From the NCBI RefSeq assembly GCF_001653755.1, contig NZ_CP015125.1, positions 2,551,501 through 2,615,500 of the forward strand: a stretch of 64,000 nucleotides of DNA. The letters run 5' to 3'. Shown piece by piece: positions 9,077 to 17,546 of this stretch; the first letter of the stretch is position 1, and the number at the start of each line of letters is the position of its first letter. Below the pieces are notes generated by a model that saw only the letters and a program-made list of their open reading frames with translations, did not search any database and was not told where the DNA came from. Position numbers and translations under genes: made by a program. The DNA is from Dokdonia donghaensis DSW-1. GTDB lineage: Bacteria > Bacteroidota > Bacteroidia > Flavobacteriales > Flavobacteriaceae.

Positions 9077-11142
9077 TATAGGTCTTTAAGTTTATTTACA
9101 TAATACTCGTAAGTGGCAAATTGTGATCTCACAAAAGGTAAATCATCTTTTTTGTACCTATTATCCATTTGCTTATTAAGTACACGCGCTTTTACATTGT
9201 CGCTCCAAGATATCTCGTGGGTATCTATAATTTCTTGCTTTATATCTTCATCGTATATAGGTACTGAGACCTCTACTCTATTATCTAGATTACGACTCAT
9301 CCAGTCTGATGATGATAGGAAAACCTTTTCTTCTCCAGGTATACCAAAGATATATACGCGTGGGTGCTCTAAAAATTTATCTATAATACTTATGATTTCT
9401 ATATTTTCACTCATACCGGGTACTCCTGGAATAAGGCAGCATATACCACGCACTATCATTTGTATTTTTACACCAGCTTGACTCGCTTCATATAGCTTAT
9501 CTATAATGTCATAGTTTGAGATACTGTTGAGCTTAAGTCTTATGAGACCTTCTCCTCCATTTTGAACAATCTCTATTTGCTCTTGAATGAGTTTATACAT
9601 TCTAGTACGTGAGTAATGAGGAGATACTACTAAATGTTTGTACTTATTTACGATATAATTTGTGTCGAAAAAGTTAAAGAGTTTTGAGAGGTCTTTAAGT
9701 ATTTCTTTATTTGCTGTAAACAGTGTGTAATCTGTATATATACGTGCCGTAGCGTGGTTAAAATTACCCGTACTTATAAAGCCATAACGCACAATTTTAC
9801 CCTCTTCTTCACGCTCAATCACACATACTTTACTGTGTACTTTAAGACCAGGCACACCAAATATGAGTCTTACACCTTCGTTTTGCATCTTTTTTGCATA
9901 ACGCATATTTGACTCCTCGTCAAATCTCGCTCTAAGCTCAATCTGTACGGTTACTTCTTTTCCATTTTGAGCAGCGTTTATCAATGCGCTAGCTATACTC
10001 GAGAGCTTTGCAAGCCTATAAATGGTGATTTTTATAGATCTCACTTTGGGGTCTAGAGCAGCTTCTCTAAGGAACTTGATGGTATATGAAAAGCTCTGGT
10101 AAGGAGTGTATTGTAAAAAGTCTTTTTTTGCAACAATAGAGAATAAGTTATCTTCAAGAGTGATACCAGGTATAGGGAGTGGTTTTACACTAGGATAATA
10201 AAGCTCTTGCCTTCCAAAAGCAGGGAAATTCATATAATCTTTACGGTTATGATAACGCCCGCCGGGTATAATACTATCCTTACGTTTTATACCTAGTTTA
10301 TTAAGTAAGAATTGCAGTGTCTCTTCTTCTATAGTTTTATCAAATACAAAACGTACAGGCTCTCCATCTTCTCTTCCTTTTACACTACGAGTAAGTTTCT
10401 CTAAAAAACTTTTACCAAGATCTGACTCAATATCTAGCTCTGCATCACGCGTTATTTTAATCATATGTGCAGTAATGCTGTCATATTCAAAAATGCTAAA
10501 AATGGTATCTAGGTTATAACGAATCAAATCATCAAGAATCATTATGTAATCTTTACCATCTACCTGCGGTAATACTACAAAACGATCTAATGTACTAGGT
10601 ATCTCAAGCAGTGCATATAGCGGCTTTTGCTCCTCTGTAAGATTCATTTTTACCATTAAGTAAGCATCAAGATCTTGTATACGTGGCAATTCTAAATCCT
10701 CACGCAATATGATAGTCTCTACCGCAAGGGCTACTTTATCTGTAAAAAAGTCTTTTATAAATTCCTTATGCTCAGGAAGTGTCACCTCCTCTTCAGTAAG
10801 CATATAAATATTTTGTTCTTCTAGCTTTTTGTAAATATCTTCTAGAATCTGGAGACTTTCTGTCTGTTGCTCAATAACAATCTCAGTTATTTTACCTAGC
10901 AACTCTTCGGCAGAGTATACTCCTAGTGCTTTTCTACCCGTTTTACCCGCATCTACAATTCTACGTACGGTGGCATATCGCACTTTAAAAAACTCGTCTA
11001 AGTTATTTGAAAAAATCCCTAAAAACCTAAAGCGTTCTATAAGCGGTACACTCTCGTCTGCTGCTTCTTGCAATACACGTGCGTTAAACTGTAACCAGCT
11101 TAATTCTCTATTTATATACCTATTTTCTTTAGTCTGCGTCAT
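9076..11142 (-). CDS. ppk1: Polyphosphate kinase 1
   Basis: Makes long-chain polyphosphate from ATP, reversibly, through a phosphohistidine intermediate. The N domain opens with INRELSWLQFNARVLQEA. The catalytic C domains contain ELRARFDEESN (402-412), GLKVHSKV with the predicted phosphorylated His436, STGNFNHATARIY (457-469) and DWMSRNLDNRVEV. Length 688 matches the family. It sits third in a pdxH-sixA-ppk1-ppx series with 1-nt gaps or overlaps, so synthesis and breakdown enzymes are co-expressed. Confidence 0.97.
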   Translation of the reverse strand: MTQTKENRYINRELSWLQFNARVLQEAADESVPLIERFRFLGIFSNNLDEFFKVRYATVRRIVDAGKTGRKALGVYSAEELLGKITEIVIEQQTESLQILEDIYKKLEEQNIYMLTEEEVTLPEHKEFIKDFFTDKVALAVETIILREDLELPRIQDLDAYLMVKMNLTEEQKPLYALLEIPSTLDRFVVLPQVDGKDYIMILDDLIRYNLDTIFSIFEYDSITAHMIKITRDAELDIESDLGKSFLEKLTRSVKGREDGEPVRFVFDKTIEEETLQFLLNKLGIKRKDSIIPGGRYHNRKDYMNFPAFGRQELYYPSVKPLPIPGITLEDNLFSIVAKKDFLQYTPYQSFSYTIKFLREAALDPKVRSIKITIYRLAKLSSIASALINAAQNGKEVTVQIELRARFDEESNMRYAKKMQNEGVRLIFGVPGLKVHSKVCVIEREEEGKIVRYGFISTGNFNHATARIYTDYTLFTANKEILKDLSKLFNFFDTNYIVNKYKHLVVSPHYSRTRMYKLIQEQIEIVQNGGEGLIRLKLNSISNYDIIDKLYEASQAGVKIQMIVRGICCLIPGVPGMSENIEIISIIDKFLEHPRVYIFGIPGEEKVFLSSSDWMSRNLDNRVEVSVPIYDEDIKQEIIDTHEISWSDNVKARVLNKQMDNRYKKDDLPFVRSQFATYEYYVNKLKDL

Positions 11143-11143
11143 T

Positions 11144-11626
11144 TTAAAGTTCTTTTGGAGCCTTATGATAAATTGTCTTTCCGGGTATTAAATCTTGCCA
11201 ACTATGAATCTCAAATGTGATAGCCGTAAAGGCTGCAGTAGCTACATTATCTACTCGTAAATCACCATAGGAATTTACAAAATTTGTCATTGCATTATTA
11301 TGACCAAAAACCATAAGTGTATCTACCTCATCACCTACACTCTTTATAACCTCAACCAGATCACGCCCTTCAAAATCGTACATTTTATGATTAAGTTTAA
11401 TCTCTGTATCTGGAATAGTAAATGCCTTTGCAAAAAACACTGCAGTAGTCTTTGCTCTTAAGGCGTCACTACTCATTAAAAGATCTGGCTTAGGCATTAT
11501 AGCCGCAATATGTGCAGCCATTTTTGGTCCATCTTCAAGGCCGCGCTCATTGAGCGGTCGCTCGTGGTCTATTACATCAAATTTCCAACTTGACTTTGCG
11601 TGTCTTACAAGGTATAGTGTTTTCAT
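11144..11626 (-). CDS. sixA: SixA-like histidine phosphatase
   Basis: A 160-residue member of the histidine phosphatase (phosphoglycerate-mutase-like) superfamily. The catalytic RHAKSSW motif has R8 and H9; DHERPLNERG follows, then MSSDALRAKTTA and FGHNNAMTNF with the second core histidine. Such short proteins remove phosphate from phosphohistidines or small molecules; the target here is unknown. It lies 1 nt upstream of ppk1, whose enzyme works through a phosphohistidine, so a link is tempting but unproven. Confidence 0.88.
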   Translation of the reverse strand: MKTLYLVRHAKSSWKFDVIDHERPLNERGLEDGPKMAAHIAAIMPKPDLLMSSDALRAKTTAVFFAKAFTIPDTEIKLNHKMYDFEGRDLVEVIKSVGDEVDTLMVFGHNNAMTNFVNSYGDLRVDNVATAAFTAITFEIHSWQDLIPGKTIYHKAPKEL

Positions 11627-11627
11627 A

Positions 11628-12272
11628 TCAAGGGGCTAGTCGCTCTATTATCCAGTTATCACCCTCTTTACGATAGCGCACACGGTCGTGTAATCTACTA
11701 GGTCTACCTTGCCAGAACTCAACTGTAACTGGCTTTATAATGTAACCACCCCAGTGTGAGGGACGCTGTATATCTTGGTTTTTATATTTCGCTTTAAGCG
11801 AAATCATCTTTTCCTCAAGAATAGATCTACCTTTTATAACAGTGCTTTGGTCTGAAACTAAAGCCCCAAGCTGACTGTCTTTAGGTCTATTATTAAAATA
11901 TGCATCCGAACGGGCGTCTGAAACTTTTTCTATATCGCCTTTAATGATAACTTGTCTTTCTAAATTAGGCCAAAAGAAAGAAATCCCCACTTTAGGGTGC
12001 TGTGCGATACTCACTCCTTTCTCACTCGTGTAGTTTGTGTAGAATACAAAACCCTGCTGGTCATATTCTTTAAGAAGTACAATTCTTGATTTTGGAAAAC
12101 CGTCATCACCTAGTGTGGCAATAGTCATCGCGTTAGGCTCTGCAACACCTCCTGCATCTTCTACCTCTTTAAACCAAGTTTTAAACTGATCTATAGGATG
12201 TTGTGCGACGTTTTCTATAAGTAACTCGCCTTTTTCGTATGATTTTCTGTAATCGTGTAAGTCTCTGTTCAT
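11628..12272 (-). CDS. pdxH: Pyridoxamine 5'-phosphate oxidase
   Basis: FMN enzyme that oxidises pyridoxine or pyridoxamine 5'-phosphate to pyridoxal 5'-phosphate. Diagnostic parts are SRIVLLKEYDQQGFVFYTNY (FMN and phosphate binding), FFWPNLERQVIIKG, the substrate loop SRLHDRVRYR and the invariant C-terminal ERLAP. Length 214 is normal. It leads the operon ahead of sixA (1-nt gap). PLP enzymes elsewhere in the window include serC. Confidence 0.97.
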   Translation of the reverse strand: MNRDLHDYRKSYEKGELLIENVAQHPIDQFKTWFKEVEDAGGVAEPNAMTIATLGDDGFPKSRIVLLKEYDQQGFVFYTNYTSEKGVSIAQHPKVGISFFWPNLERQVIIKGDIEKVSDARSDAYFNNRPKDSQLGALVSDQSTVIKGRSILEEKMISLKAKYKNQDIQRPSHWGGYIIKPVTVEFWQGRPSRLHDRVRYRKEGDNWIIERLAP

Positions 12273-12323
12273 TGTAGTAAATGTACAAAGACCGCTATAA
12301 AATTAAAAGTGGAAGCAGGAGTA

Positions 12324-12740
12324 TTATTTCCTCATAAACCCTTTCTTTATCAAGAGTTTTCTCACCTTATCATTGTGCTTTCTAATACGGGTAAACTCTT
12401 CATAGTCCATATCGTCATCCTCAAAATCTTCTGCACCAAACTGCCCCTCAAAGTTCTCAAGCATTTCTACCTGATCTCTATCTATATTATACCTGCGGTG
12501 CTCAGTGTATCCATCTGCATTTAAAAAGTACTCACAGATATATTGATCTTCAAAAATGAAAACCTTAAACGCAATACTTATGCTATCCTTTACAGAGGTA
12601 GAACCGTAGGTTTTATTAACTTTTTTAAGACGTATATCTGGATTAACAAGAAACAGGTTACGAGGGATTAAACCATCAAAATGTACTTGTAATCTTGCTA
12701 AAATAGGTTTTGCTATTTTCTTAACTTCTTCTTCCATCAT
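12324..12740 (-). CDS. Conserved hypothetical acidic protein
   Basis: No family recognised. The 138-residue product has no signal peptide or membrane segment. The N-terminal half is mixed alpha/beta; an acidic stretch (EDFEDDDMDYEEF, about 105-117) precedes a basic tail ending KKGFMRK. It has two possible ATG starts in a row (MM). It lies 8 nt downstream of rnz and 51 nt before pdxH on the same strand, so it could be the last gene of the pyrR-pyrB-rnz operon. Confidence 0.75.
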   Translation of the reverse strand: MMEEEVKKIAKPILARLQVHFDGLIPRNLFLVNPDIRLKKVNKTYGSTSVKDSISIAFKVFIFEDQYICEYFLNADGYTEHRRYNIDRDQVEMLENFEGQFGAEDFEDDDMDYEEFTRIRKHNDKVRKLLIKKGFMRK

Positions 12741-12748
12741 AATCTTTT

Positions 12749-13666
12749 TTAAAAGGTAAAATTCTTACCATCGTCACCTAGGTGTACATTTTCAAAGTAG
12801 GGTGTGGCTTCTTTTATAAATTCTTGTAAATCACCATATCGTACAGAGTAGTGACCTAATATTAAATTTTTTACTCCAGCCATAGCTGCTATTTGAGCTG
12901 CTTGTGCTGCTGTACTGTGCCCAGTAGGTTTACACAAGTGTGCGTGACTTTCTAGAAATGTAGCCTCGTGATACAATGCTGTAGCCCCTTGTATTTGTGA
13001 TACAATTTCTTCATAATAAGCAGTATCACTACAATAAGCATAACTTTTAGGTTGAGACGGATCAAAGGTGAGTTGTTCATTTTTTACAACTGTCCCGTTA
13101 TCTAATGTGATATCTCCCCCCTGCTTTATTTTATTATAATATGCACGATCTATATCTAGTTTTAAACAAGCAGTTATATCTAGCTTGCGCTCACCTAGTT
13201 TTTCTTCAAAATAAAAACCATTTGTATAGATGCGATGCTTGAGTGGTATAGTGGTTACCGTAATCTCTTCATTTTCTAAAATCACTTCTGGCTCCTTACT
13301 TGTTATTTCACGAAAGTGTAAAGGATAGCTTGTAAATCCTTTTGTGAGTTTTAATTGCAGTAAGATAAGCTCTTTTATACCCTTAGGACCATAAATGGTA
13401 AGCGGCGCAGTACGTTTAAGTAAACTAAAGGTGGTTATTACACCCATAAGACCAAAAAAATGATCACCGTGCAGGTGTGATATAAAAATGTGTTTAATAC
13501 GAGCAAACTTAATCTTATTGCGTCGTAACGCTACTTGAGTGCCTTCACCACAGTCTATGAGCAATAGATTATTGCGTATTTCTAAAACTTGAGAAGTAGG
13601 GTTTTTATAACTACCGGGAGCAGCTGCATAACAACCTAGTATGGTAAGATGTAGATTGCTAGACAT
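12749..13666 (-). CDS. rnz: Ribonuclease Z
   Basis: Zinc endonuclease that removes the 3' trailer from tRNA precursors. The metallo-beta-lactamase core is complete: HLHGDH at residues 64-69 (H64, H66, D68, H69), the later ligands in YCSDTAYYEE and LILGHYSVRYGD, and the histidine motif GHSTA. Its 305 residues match the short bacterial form. It lies downstream of pyrR-pyrB and the small STAS-like gene, with a 10-nt gap, indicating one transcript. Confidence 0.97.
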   Translation of the reverse strand: MSSNLHLTILGCYAAAPGSYKNPTSQVLEIRNNLLLIDCGEGTQVALRRNKIKFARIKHIFISHLHGDHFFGLMGVITTFSLLKRTAPLTIYGPKGIKELILLQLKLTKGFTSYPLHFREITSKEPEVILENEEITVTTIPLKHRIYTNGFYFEEKLGERKLDITACLKLDIDRAYYNKIKQGGDITLDNGTVVKNEQLTFDPSQPKSYAYCSDTAYYEEIVSQIQGATALYHEATFLESHAHLCKPTGHSTAAQAAQIAAMAGVKNLILGHYSVRYGDLQEFIKEATPYFENVHLGDDGKNFTF

Positions 13667-13676
13667 TACTGTATTT

Positions 13677-14012
13677 TTAAAAACCGAGATCGCGCTCTAT
13701 TTCTTCCATCGCGATAATATCTCCAGCCTCTTCTAGCGTAGGGACTACCACCATCTCGTCTGGTACAAGATCATAATCTATCCCTGTATTTACAATCACA
13801 TAAGAGAGCTTACCACCACGCTGGTAGTTAGACAGTTTTATAAACTGTACAAGCTGGTCTAGAGTGAGATTTTCATACTTTAATAAATCTATTACAAGGT
13901 TTTTTTGATCGTAATGTAGTGGTACTATTTTCTCGAGATACATCGCAAAGTCTAACACGTCATCACGATCATCTCCTAGTATAGTGTATGTATCCTTTTC
14001 TGTAATTTTCAT
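13677..14012 (-). CDS. Small STAS-like protein (not a nuclease)
   Basis: A 111-residue protein between pyrB and rnz. It has no metal ligands, so any ribonuclease Z label carried over from the neighbour would be wrong. The order of a short strand, an acidic helix, the strand NLVIDLLKYENLT, a helix, the strand KLSYVIVNTGID and a C-terminal helix after PTLEEAGDIIAMEE resembles a STAS (anti-sigma antagonist) fold, though there is no clear phospho-serine. Its ATG overlaps the pyrB stop (TAATG), so translation is coupled. Confidence 0.8.
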   Translation of the reverse strand: MKITEKDTYTILGDDRDDVLDFAMYLEKIVPLHYDQKNLVIDLLKYENLTLDQLVQFIKLSNYQRGGKLSYVIVNTGIDYDLVPDEMVVVPTLEEAGDIIAMEEIERDLGF

Positions 14013-14941
14013 TATTGCTTAATTTTTGACGCAAGTAAATAGATGACAGCCATTCTCACAGCTACTCCATTTTGTACTTGATCTAGAATAATAGCCTGGT
14101 CTGAGTCTGCCACATCACTGGTAATCTCTACACCTCTATTTATGGGGCCTGGGTGCATTATTACAATTTCCTTATTAAGCGAGTTAAGCAGTTGTTTATT
14201 TACTCCATACTGCTGGGTGTACTCTCTGGTACTAGGGAAGTAGCTTATGTCCATACGCTCGTTTTGTACTCTAAGCATATTTGCCACATCACACCACTCT
14301 AGTGCTTTTCTTAAATCTAGTTCTACCTCAACGCCTAGTGACTCAATGTACTTAGGCATTAATGTTTTGGGTCCACAAACTTTTACATTTGCTCCTTGTA
14401 GCTTGAGGGCATAAATATTTGAGAGCGCTACTCTACTATGTAAAATATCGCCCACTATGACCACGTTTTTTCCAGCAACATCACCTAGTTTCTCACGTAT
14501 AGAGTAACTATCTAGTAACGCTTGCGTAGGGTGCTCGTGTGCGCCATCTCCAGCATTTACTATACTTGCTTTTATATGTTTTGATAAAAAGATACCTGCT
14601 CCAGGGTTAGGGTGGCGCATTACTACCATATCTACCTTCATAGATAAGATGTTATTTACGGTATCTATAAGTGTTTCTCCCTTCTTAACAGAAGAGGCTG
14701 CAGCAGAGAAGTTAATTACATCTGCGCTTAATCTCTTTTCGGCTAGCTCAAAGGAGAGCTTTGTACGGGTGCTGTTTTCAAAAAATAGATTTGCGATGGT
14801 AATATCACGCAAAGAAGGAACTTTTTTAATAGGTCTATTAATCACTTCCTTAAAATGATCTGCCGTTTTAAAAATAAGTTCAATATCTGCAGCAGTGATA
14901 TATTTAATACCCAGCAAATGGTTGACACTAAGCTCACTCAT
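14012..14941 (-). CDS. pyrB: Aspartate carbamoyltransferase catalytic chain
   Basis: Catalyses the first committed step of pyrimidine synthesis, carbamoyl phosphate plus aspartate to carbamoyl aspartate. The carbamoyl-phosphate loop STRTK is at 57-61, followed by SVKKGETLIDT, MRHPNPGAG, HEHPTQALLD and HPGPINRGVEI. Length 309 is that of a catalytic chain; no pyrI regulatory chain is present here. It lies 9 nt after pyrR and overlaps the next gene by one base. Confidence 0.97.
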   Translation of the reverse strand: MSELSVNHLLGIKYITAADIELIFKTADHFKEVINRPIKKVPSLRDITIANLFFENSTRTKLSFELAEKRLSADVINFSAAASSVKKGETLIDTVNNILSMKVDMVVMRHPNPGAGIFLSKHIKASIVNAGDGAHEHPTQALLDSYSIREKLGDVAGKNVVIVGDILHSRVALSNIYALKLQGANVKVCGPKTLMPKYIESLGVEVELDLRKALEWCDVANMLRVQNERMDISYFPSTREYTQQYGVNKQLLNSLNKEIVIMHPGPINRGVEITSDVADSDQAIILDQVQNGVAVRMAVIYLLASKIKQ

Positions 14942-14950
14942 ACTTAAAAA

Positions 14951-15490
14951 TTAGCTTTTTACAAGATATACGGTGTCTTCGCCTTCATTTTCTTTCCAGC
15001 ACACCTTTACTTTTTCTTCATTTATTGCATCTACCTGTCGCCCTTTATAGTCTGGTTGTATAGGTAGGTGTCGAGAGAACCTTCTATCTATAAGACATAG
15101 CAACTCTACCTCTTCTGGACGTCCAAAGCTTTGTACTGCTGTAAGAGCAGCATTAATGCTTCTACCTGTATAAAGAACGTCGTCTATAAAGACTACCTTT
15201 TTCTTTTCTACTACAAAATCAATCTTGGTCTTATTTGCTTCTAGCGTCTTCTCTGTTCTTCTAAAATCATCTCTATAAAAAGTGATATCAAGATAGCCTA
15301 GCCTTATTTCTTCTATGGCATATTCTTCTATCAATAACTTTTTAATACGTTCGGCTAGGTAGACACCTCTGGGCTGTATACCTATCAAAACGGTTTCTTT
15401 AAAATCTAGATGATTCTCAATGAGTTGACAAGCCAGACGATTGAGAATGATGTTGATCTCTGTCGCGTTAAGAAGTACTTTTTGGCTCAT
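14951..15490 (-). CDS. pyrR: Bifunctional PyrR (pyr regulator / uracil phosphoribosyltransferase)
   Basis: PyrR is a phosphoribosyltransferase-fold protein; in Firmicutes it binds UMP and pyr mRNA to cause attenuation and can also make UMP from uracil. The PRPP loop VVFIDDVLYTGRSINAAL is intact. The start is placed at MSQKVLLNATEIN, ten codons into the longest frame, because homologues begin there and the -7 box then lies 27 nt upstream. It leads an operon with pyrB, the STAS-like gene and rnz. I see no pyr-type antiterminator in the short leader. Confidence 0.94.
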   Translation of the reverse strand: MSQKVLLNATEINIILNRLACQLIENHLDFKETVLIGIQPRGVYLAERIKKLLIEEYAIEEIRLGYLDITFYRDDFRRTEKTLEANKTKIDFVVEKKKVVFIDDVLYTGRSINAALTAVQSFGRPEEVELLCLIDRRFSRHLPIQPDYKGRQVDAINEEKVKVCWKENEGEDTVYLVKS

Positions 15491-15517
15491 AGATATTTCC
15501 GAAATCTGTTCGGAGGA

Positions 15518-15525
15518 CAAAGTTA
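15518..15525 (-). promoter_or_regulatory. Candidate -7 box of the pyrR operon
   Basis: TAACTTTG on the minus strand, 27 nt before the preferred pyrR ATG. No TTG is seen at the ideal upstream spacing. A palindrome copy lies 32 nt further upstream. Confidence 0.45.
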
Positions 15526-15557
15526 CACAATATTAAGGTTTACTGGTAGGGTTTGTT

Positions 15558-15575
15558 ACGCTTTCGCGAAAGCGT
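15558..15575. repeat. Iterated palindrome copy, intergenic
   Basis: Perfect 18-bp ACGCTTTCGCGAAAGCGT between the pyrR promoter region and the curlin-gene terminator. Confidence 0.97.
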
Positions 15576-15591
15576 ACTCTGTAACCCCTTC

Positions 15592-15628
15592 TCTAAAAAA
15601 AGAAAGCACCACCATACGGTAGTGCTTT
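15592..15628 (-). terminator. Rho-independent terminator of the curlin-repeat gene
   Basis: On the minus strand a stem AAAGCACTACC/GGTGGTGCTTT (one G-U pair) with a 4-nt loop is followed by a T-rich run. It lies 66 nt after the stop of the curlin-type gene. Confidence 0.85.
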
Positions 15629-15693
15629 CACCATTTATATAATTATTAATTAATAATAACTACAATGTCTATAATGGCTTTATGTTTTTATGC

Positions 15694-17064
15694 TTAGAAT
15701 CCAGCTTGTAATACTACAGAAGCGTTACCAGTACCTGTTTGAGAAACTGTACTTGTGTTACCTGTACCTAACTGACCTACTAGAGAGCCGTTAGACGTAC
15801 CGTCTTGTAATACTGTAGATACGTTTCCTGCTCCAAATTGACCTACTAAAGAAAGGTTTGTAGTTCCTAATTGATCTACTTCAGACTGGTTACCTGTTCC
15901 TATCTGTAAAACTCCAGATAAGTTATTAGCACCTTGCTGTGCTGTATCTGCAAAGTTTGAAGTACCGTCTTGAGCAATAACACTTAGGTTAGAGTTTCCA
16001 CCTTGATAAACACGTGCAACATTTGAATCACCAAGTTGTGATACAAAAGACACCTGGCTCTCACCTAACTGATTTACACGAGTATCATTTCCGTCTCCTA
16101 CTTGAAAAACGTCAGAGCTACTATTATTACTTACTTGAGAAACAAAATTTAAGTTTCCGTTACCTTGTTGATCTACTTCAGAAAAGTTAGAATCTCCAGT
16201 CTGGATTACCTCAGAGCTATTACCATTACCTTGCTGTGCTGTATCTGCAAAGTTATTATCTCCTGTAGAAAATATAGAACTATCGTTATTATTACCACCT
16301 TGGTACGTACGTGCAATGTTTGAGTTACCTTGTGCGTCTACCTCAGAAGAGTTTCCGTCTCCAAACTGATCTACTGTAGAATCATTAAGAGTTCCTTGTT
16401 GAGCAGTATCTGCAAAGTTTCCATTTCCAGAAGAAAGAATTGTACTTGTGTTAGACTGTCCACCTTGATATACTCTTGCAACGTTAGAGTTTCCTTGAGC
16501 ATCTACTTCAGAAAAGTTAGAATCTCCTACCTGGTTTACGATAGCGTCGTTATCATTTCCATTTTGAGCGGTGTCTGCAAAGTTAAAATCTCCGTCTTGA
16601 CTTACAACACTTGCGTTATCATCTCCTACTTGACTTACAACAGCCTCGTTGTCATTAGATAATTGTCCAGGAGTTGCAGAGTATTGATTAATTACAGAAG
16701 AGTTTCCTACTCCATCTTGTAATAAACGAGCCTCATTGTCATTACCTACACGTGTTACAGCACCGTTACTAGATACTTGACCTTGATTAATTCTAGAAGA
16801 GTTGTGACTTCCAGTTTGTAATACTTCAAAGTTGTTATCATCCCCACCTTGACTATTTACGTTACGGTTGTTTCTACCCAGAGATACTACCTCTGCAGTG
16901 TTATTGTCCCCCTTAGTAACTAGTTTGTTGTTGTTAATAGATCCTACTTGTAATACCCCAGAAAGGTTTGCATCTCCTACTTGCTCTACAGAGCTTACAT
17001 TGTCTTGCGCTACAAGTGTTGTAGCAAATACTAGCGCCGCAGCACTGATCATTAATTTTTTCAT
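15694..17064 (-). CDS. Curlin-repeat (CsgA/CsgB-like) secreted amyloid-type protein
   Basis: Signal peptide MKKLMISAAALVFATTLVAQ, then about 38 units of 11 residues with the pattern G-x2-N-x5-Q-x, which is half of the 22-residue curlin repeat. Each unit is expected to add one strand to a beta-solenoid amyloid stacked through Asn and Gln ladders. Units come in kinds: FADTAQQ, SEVDAQ and AR(V/T)YQG recur every five units (55 residues, 165 bp). CsgA and CsgB are about 150 residues, so this 456-residue protein is much larger. No csgE, csgF or csgG lies nearby. It has low aromatic content and nearly no Lys or Cys in the repeat part. Probably a biofilm or surface fibre, by inference. Confidence 0.9.
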   Translation of the reverse strand: MKKLMISAAALVFATTLVAQDNVSSVEQVGDANLSGVLQVGSINNNKLVTKGDNNTAEVVSLGRNNRNVNSQGGDDNNFEVLQTGSHNSSRINQGQVSSNGAVTRVGNDNEARLLQDGVGNSSVINQYSATPGQLSNDNEAVVSQVGDDNASVVSQDGDFNFADTAQNGNDNDAIVNQVGDSNFSEVDAQGNSNVARVYQGGQSNTSTILSSGNGNFADTAQQGTLNDSTVDQFGDGNSSEVDAQGNSNIARTYQGGNNNDSSIFSTGDNNFADTAQQGNGNSSEVIQTGDSNFSEVDQQGNGNLNFVSQVSNNSSSDVFQVGDGNDTRVNQLGESQVSFVSQLGDSNVARVYQGGNSNLSVIAQDGTSNFADTAQQGANNLSGVLQIGTGNQSEVDQLGTTNLSLVGQFGAGNVSTVLQDGTSNGSLVGQLGTGNTSTVSQTGTGNASVVLQAGF

Positions 17065-17546
17065 AGTTTAAAAAATTAGATTAATAATAAATGGTTAATA
17101 AATACAGTATCCTATGCTATTTTTTTACAATAGTATGGTGTGCACAAACGTGCATATAGTCAATCTATTACGGGGGGAGAGTGTTGAGAAACAAACTAAA
17201 GGGGGAAGGCGCTTGTTCTTTATCAACATTGTAAAACTAAAACAGAATGCTAAACAAAAAGTAAATTCTTACAATTTTTCGACAATGTGAGAAAATTCTT
17301 TTTCAAAACCCTATTAAACATAACTTTTTCAGTGTTTTACGAATTTAACATTAACTACTTTTAAAAAAATTAGCAATTTATTTTGATGATTATTCTTACA
17401 AAATTTAGTTAGTAAAGTATATATCTACTGTTTTTGTTTAACGCCTTGATTATCAAAACTCGAGCTTAGATTAATAGAAGACCTTTTTACGCTTTCGCGA
17501 AAGCGTATAGATACCTAACTTCGTAACTCATCTTATTTTACACATT
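17065..17546. other. 482-bp AT-rich intergenic region between curlin gene and GH13 gene
   Basis: Divergent control region. I find no convincing gene in it. It contains two G-rich patches (17172-17183 and 17199-17212), long A/T runs and one palindrome copy near the GH13 side. A weak -7-like TAACTTCG lies at 17516-17523 before the GH13 gene. No clear TAnnTTTG was found for the curlin gene. Confidence 0.7.
17489..17506. repeat. Iterated palindrome copy, intergenic
   Basis: Perfect 18-bp ACGCTTTCGCGAAAGCGT, 40 nt upstream of the GH13 start. Confidence 0.97.

Noticed and set aside
15410..15622. Plus-strand frame containing YAFAKAY near pyrR
   Set aside because: It is a shadow produced by the palindrome and by the antisense of pyrR. 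The same holds for the frame at 47580-47807.
16330..16662. Plus-strand 110-residue frame inside the curlin gene
   Set aside because: It is antisense to the regular 11-residue repeats, and its Ser/Val/Cys/Arg-rich repeats simply mirror them.
15694..17064. CRISPR-like DNA repeats at 33-bp spacing
   Set aside because: The periodicity is coding (11-residue units), the repeats are degenerate, and there are no unique spacers or cas genes.
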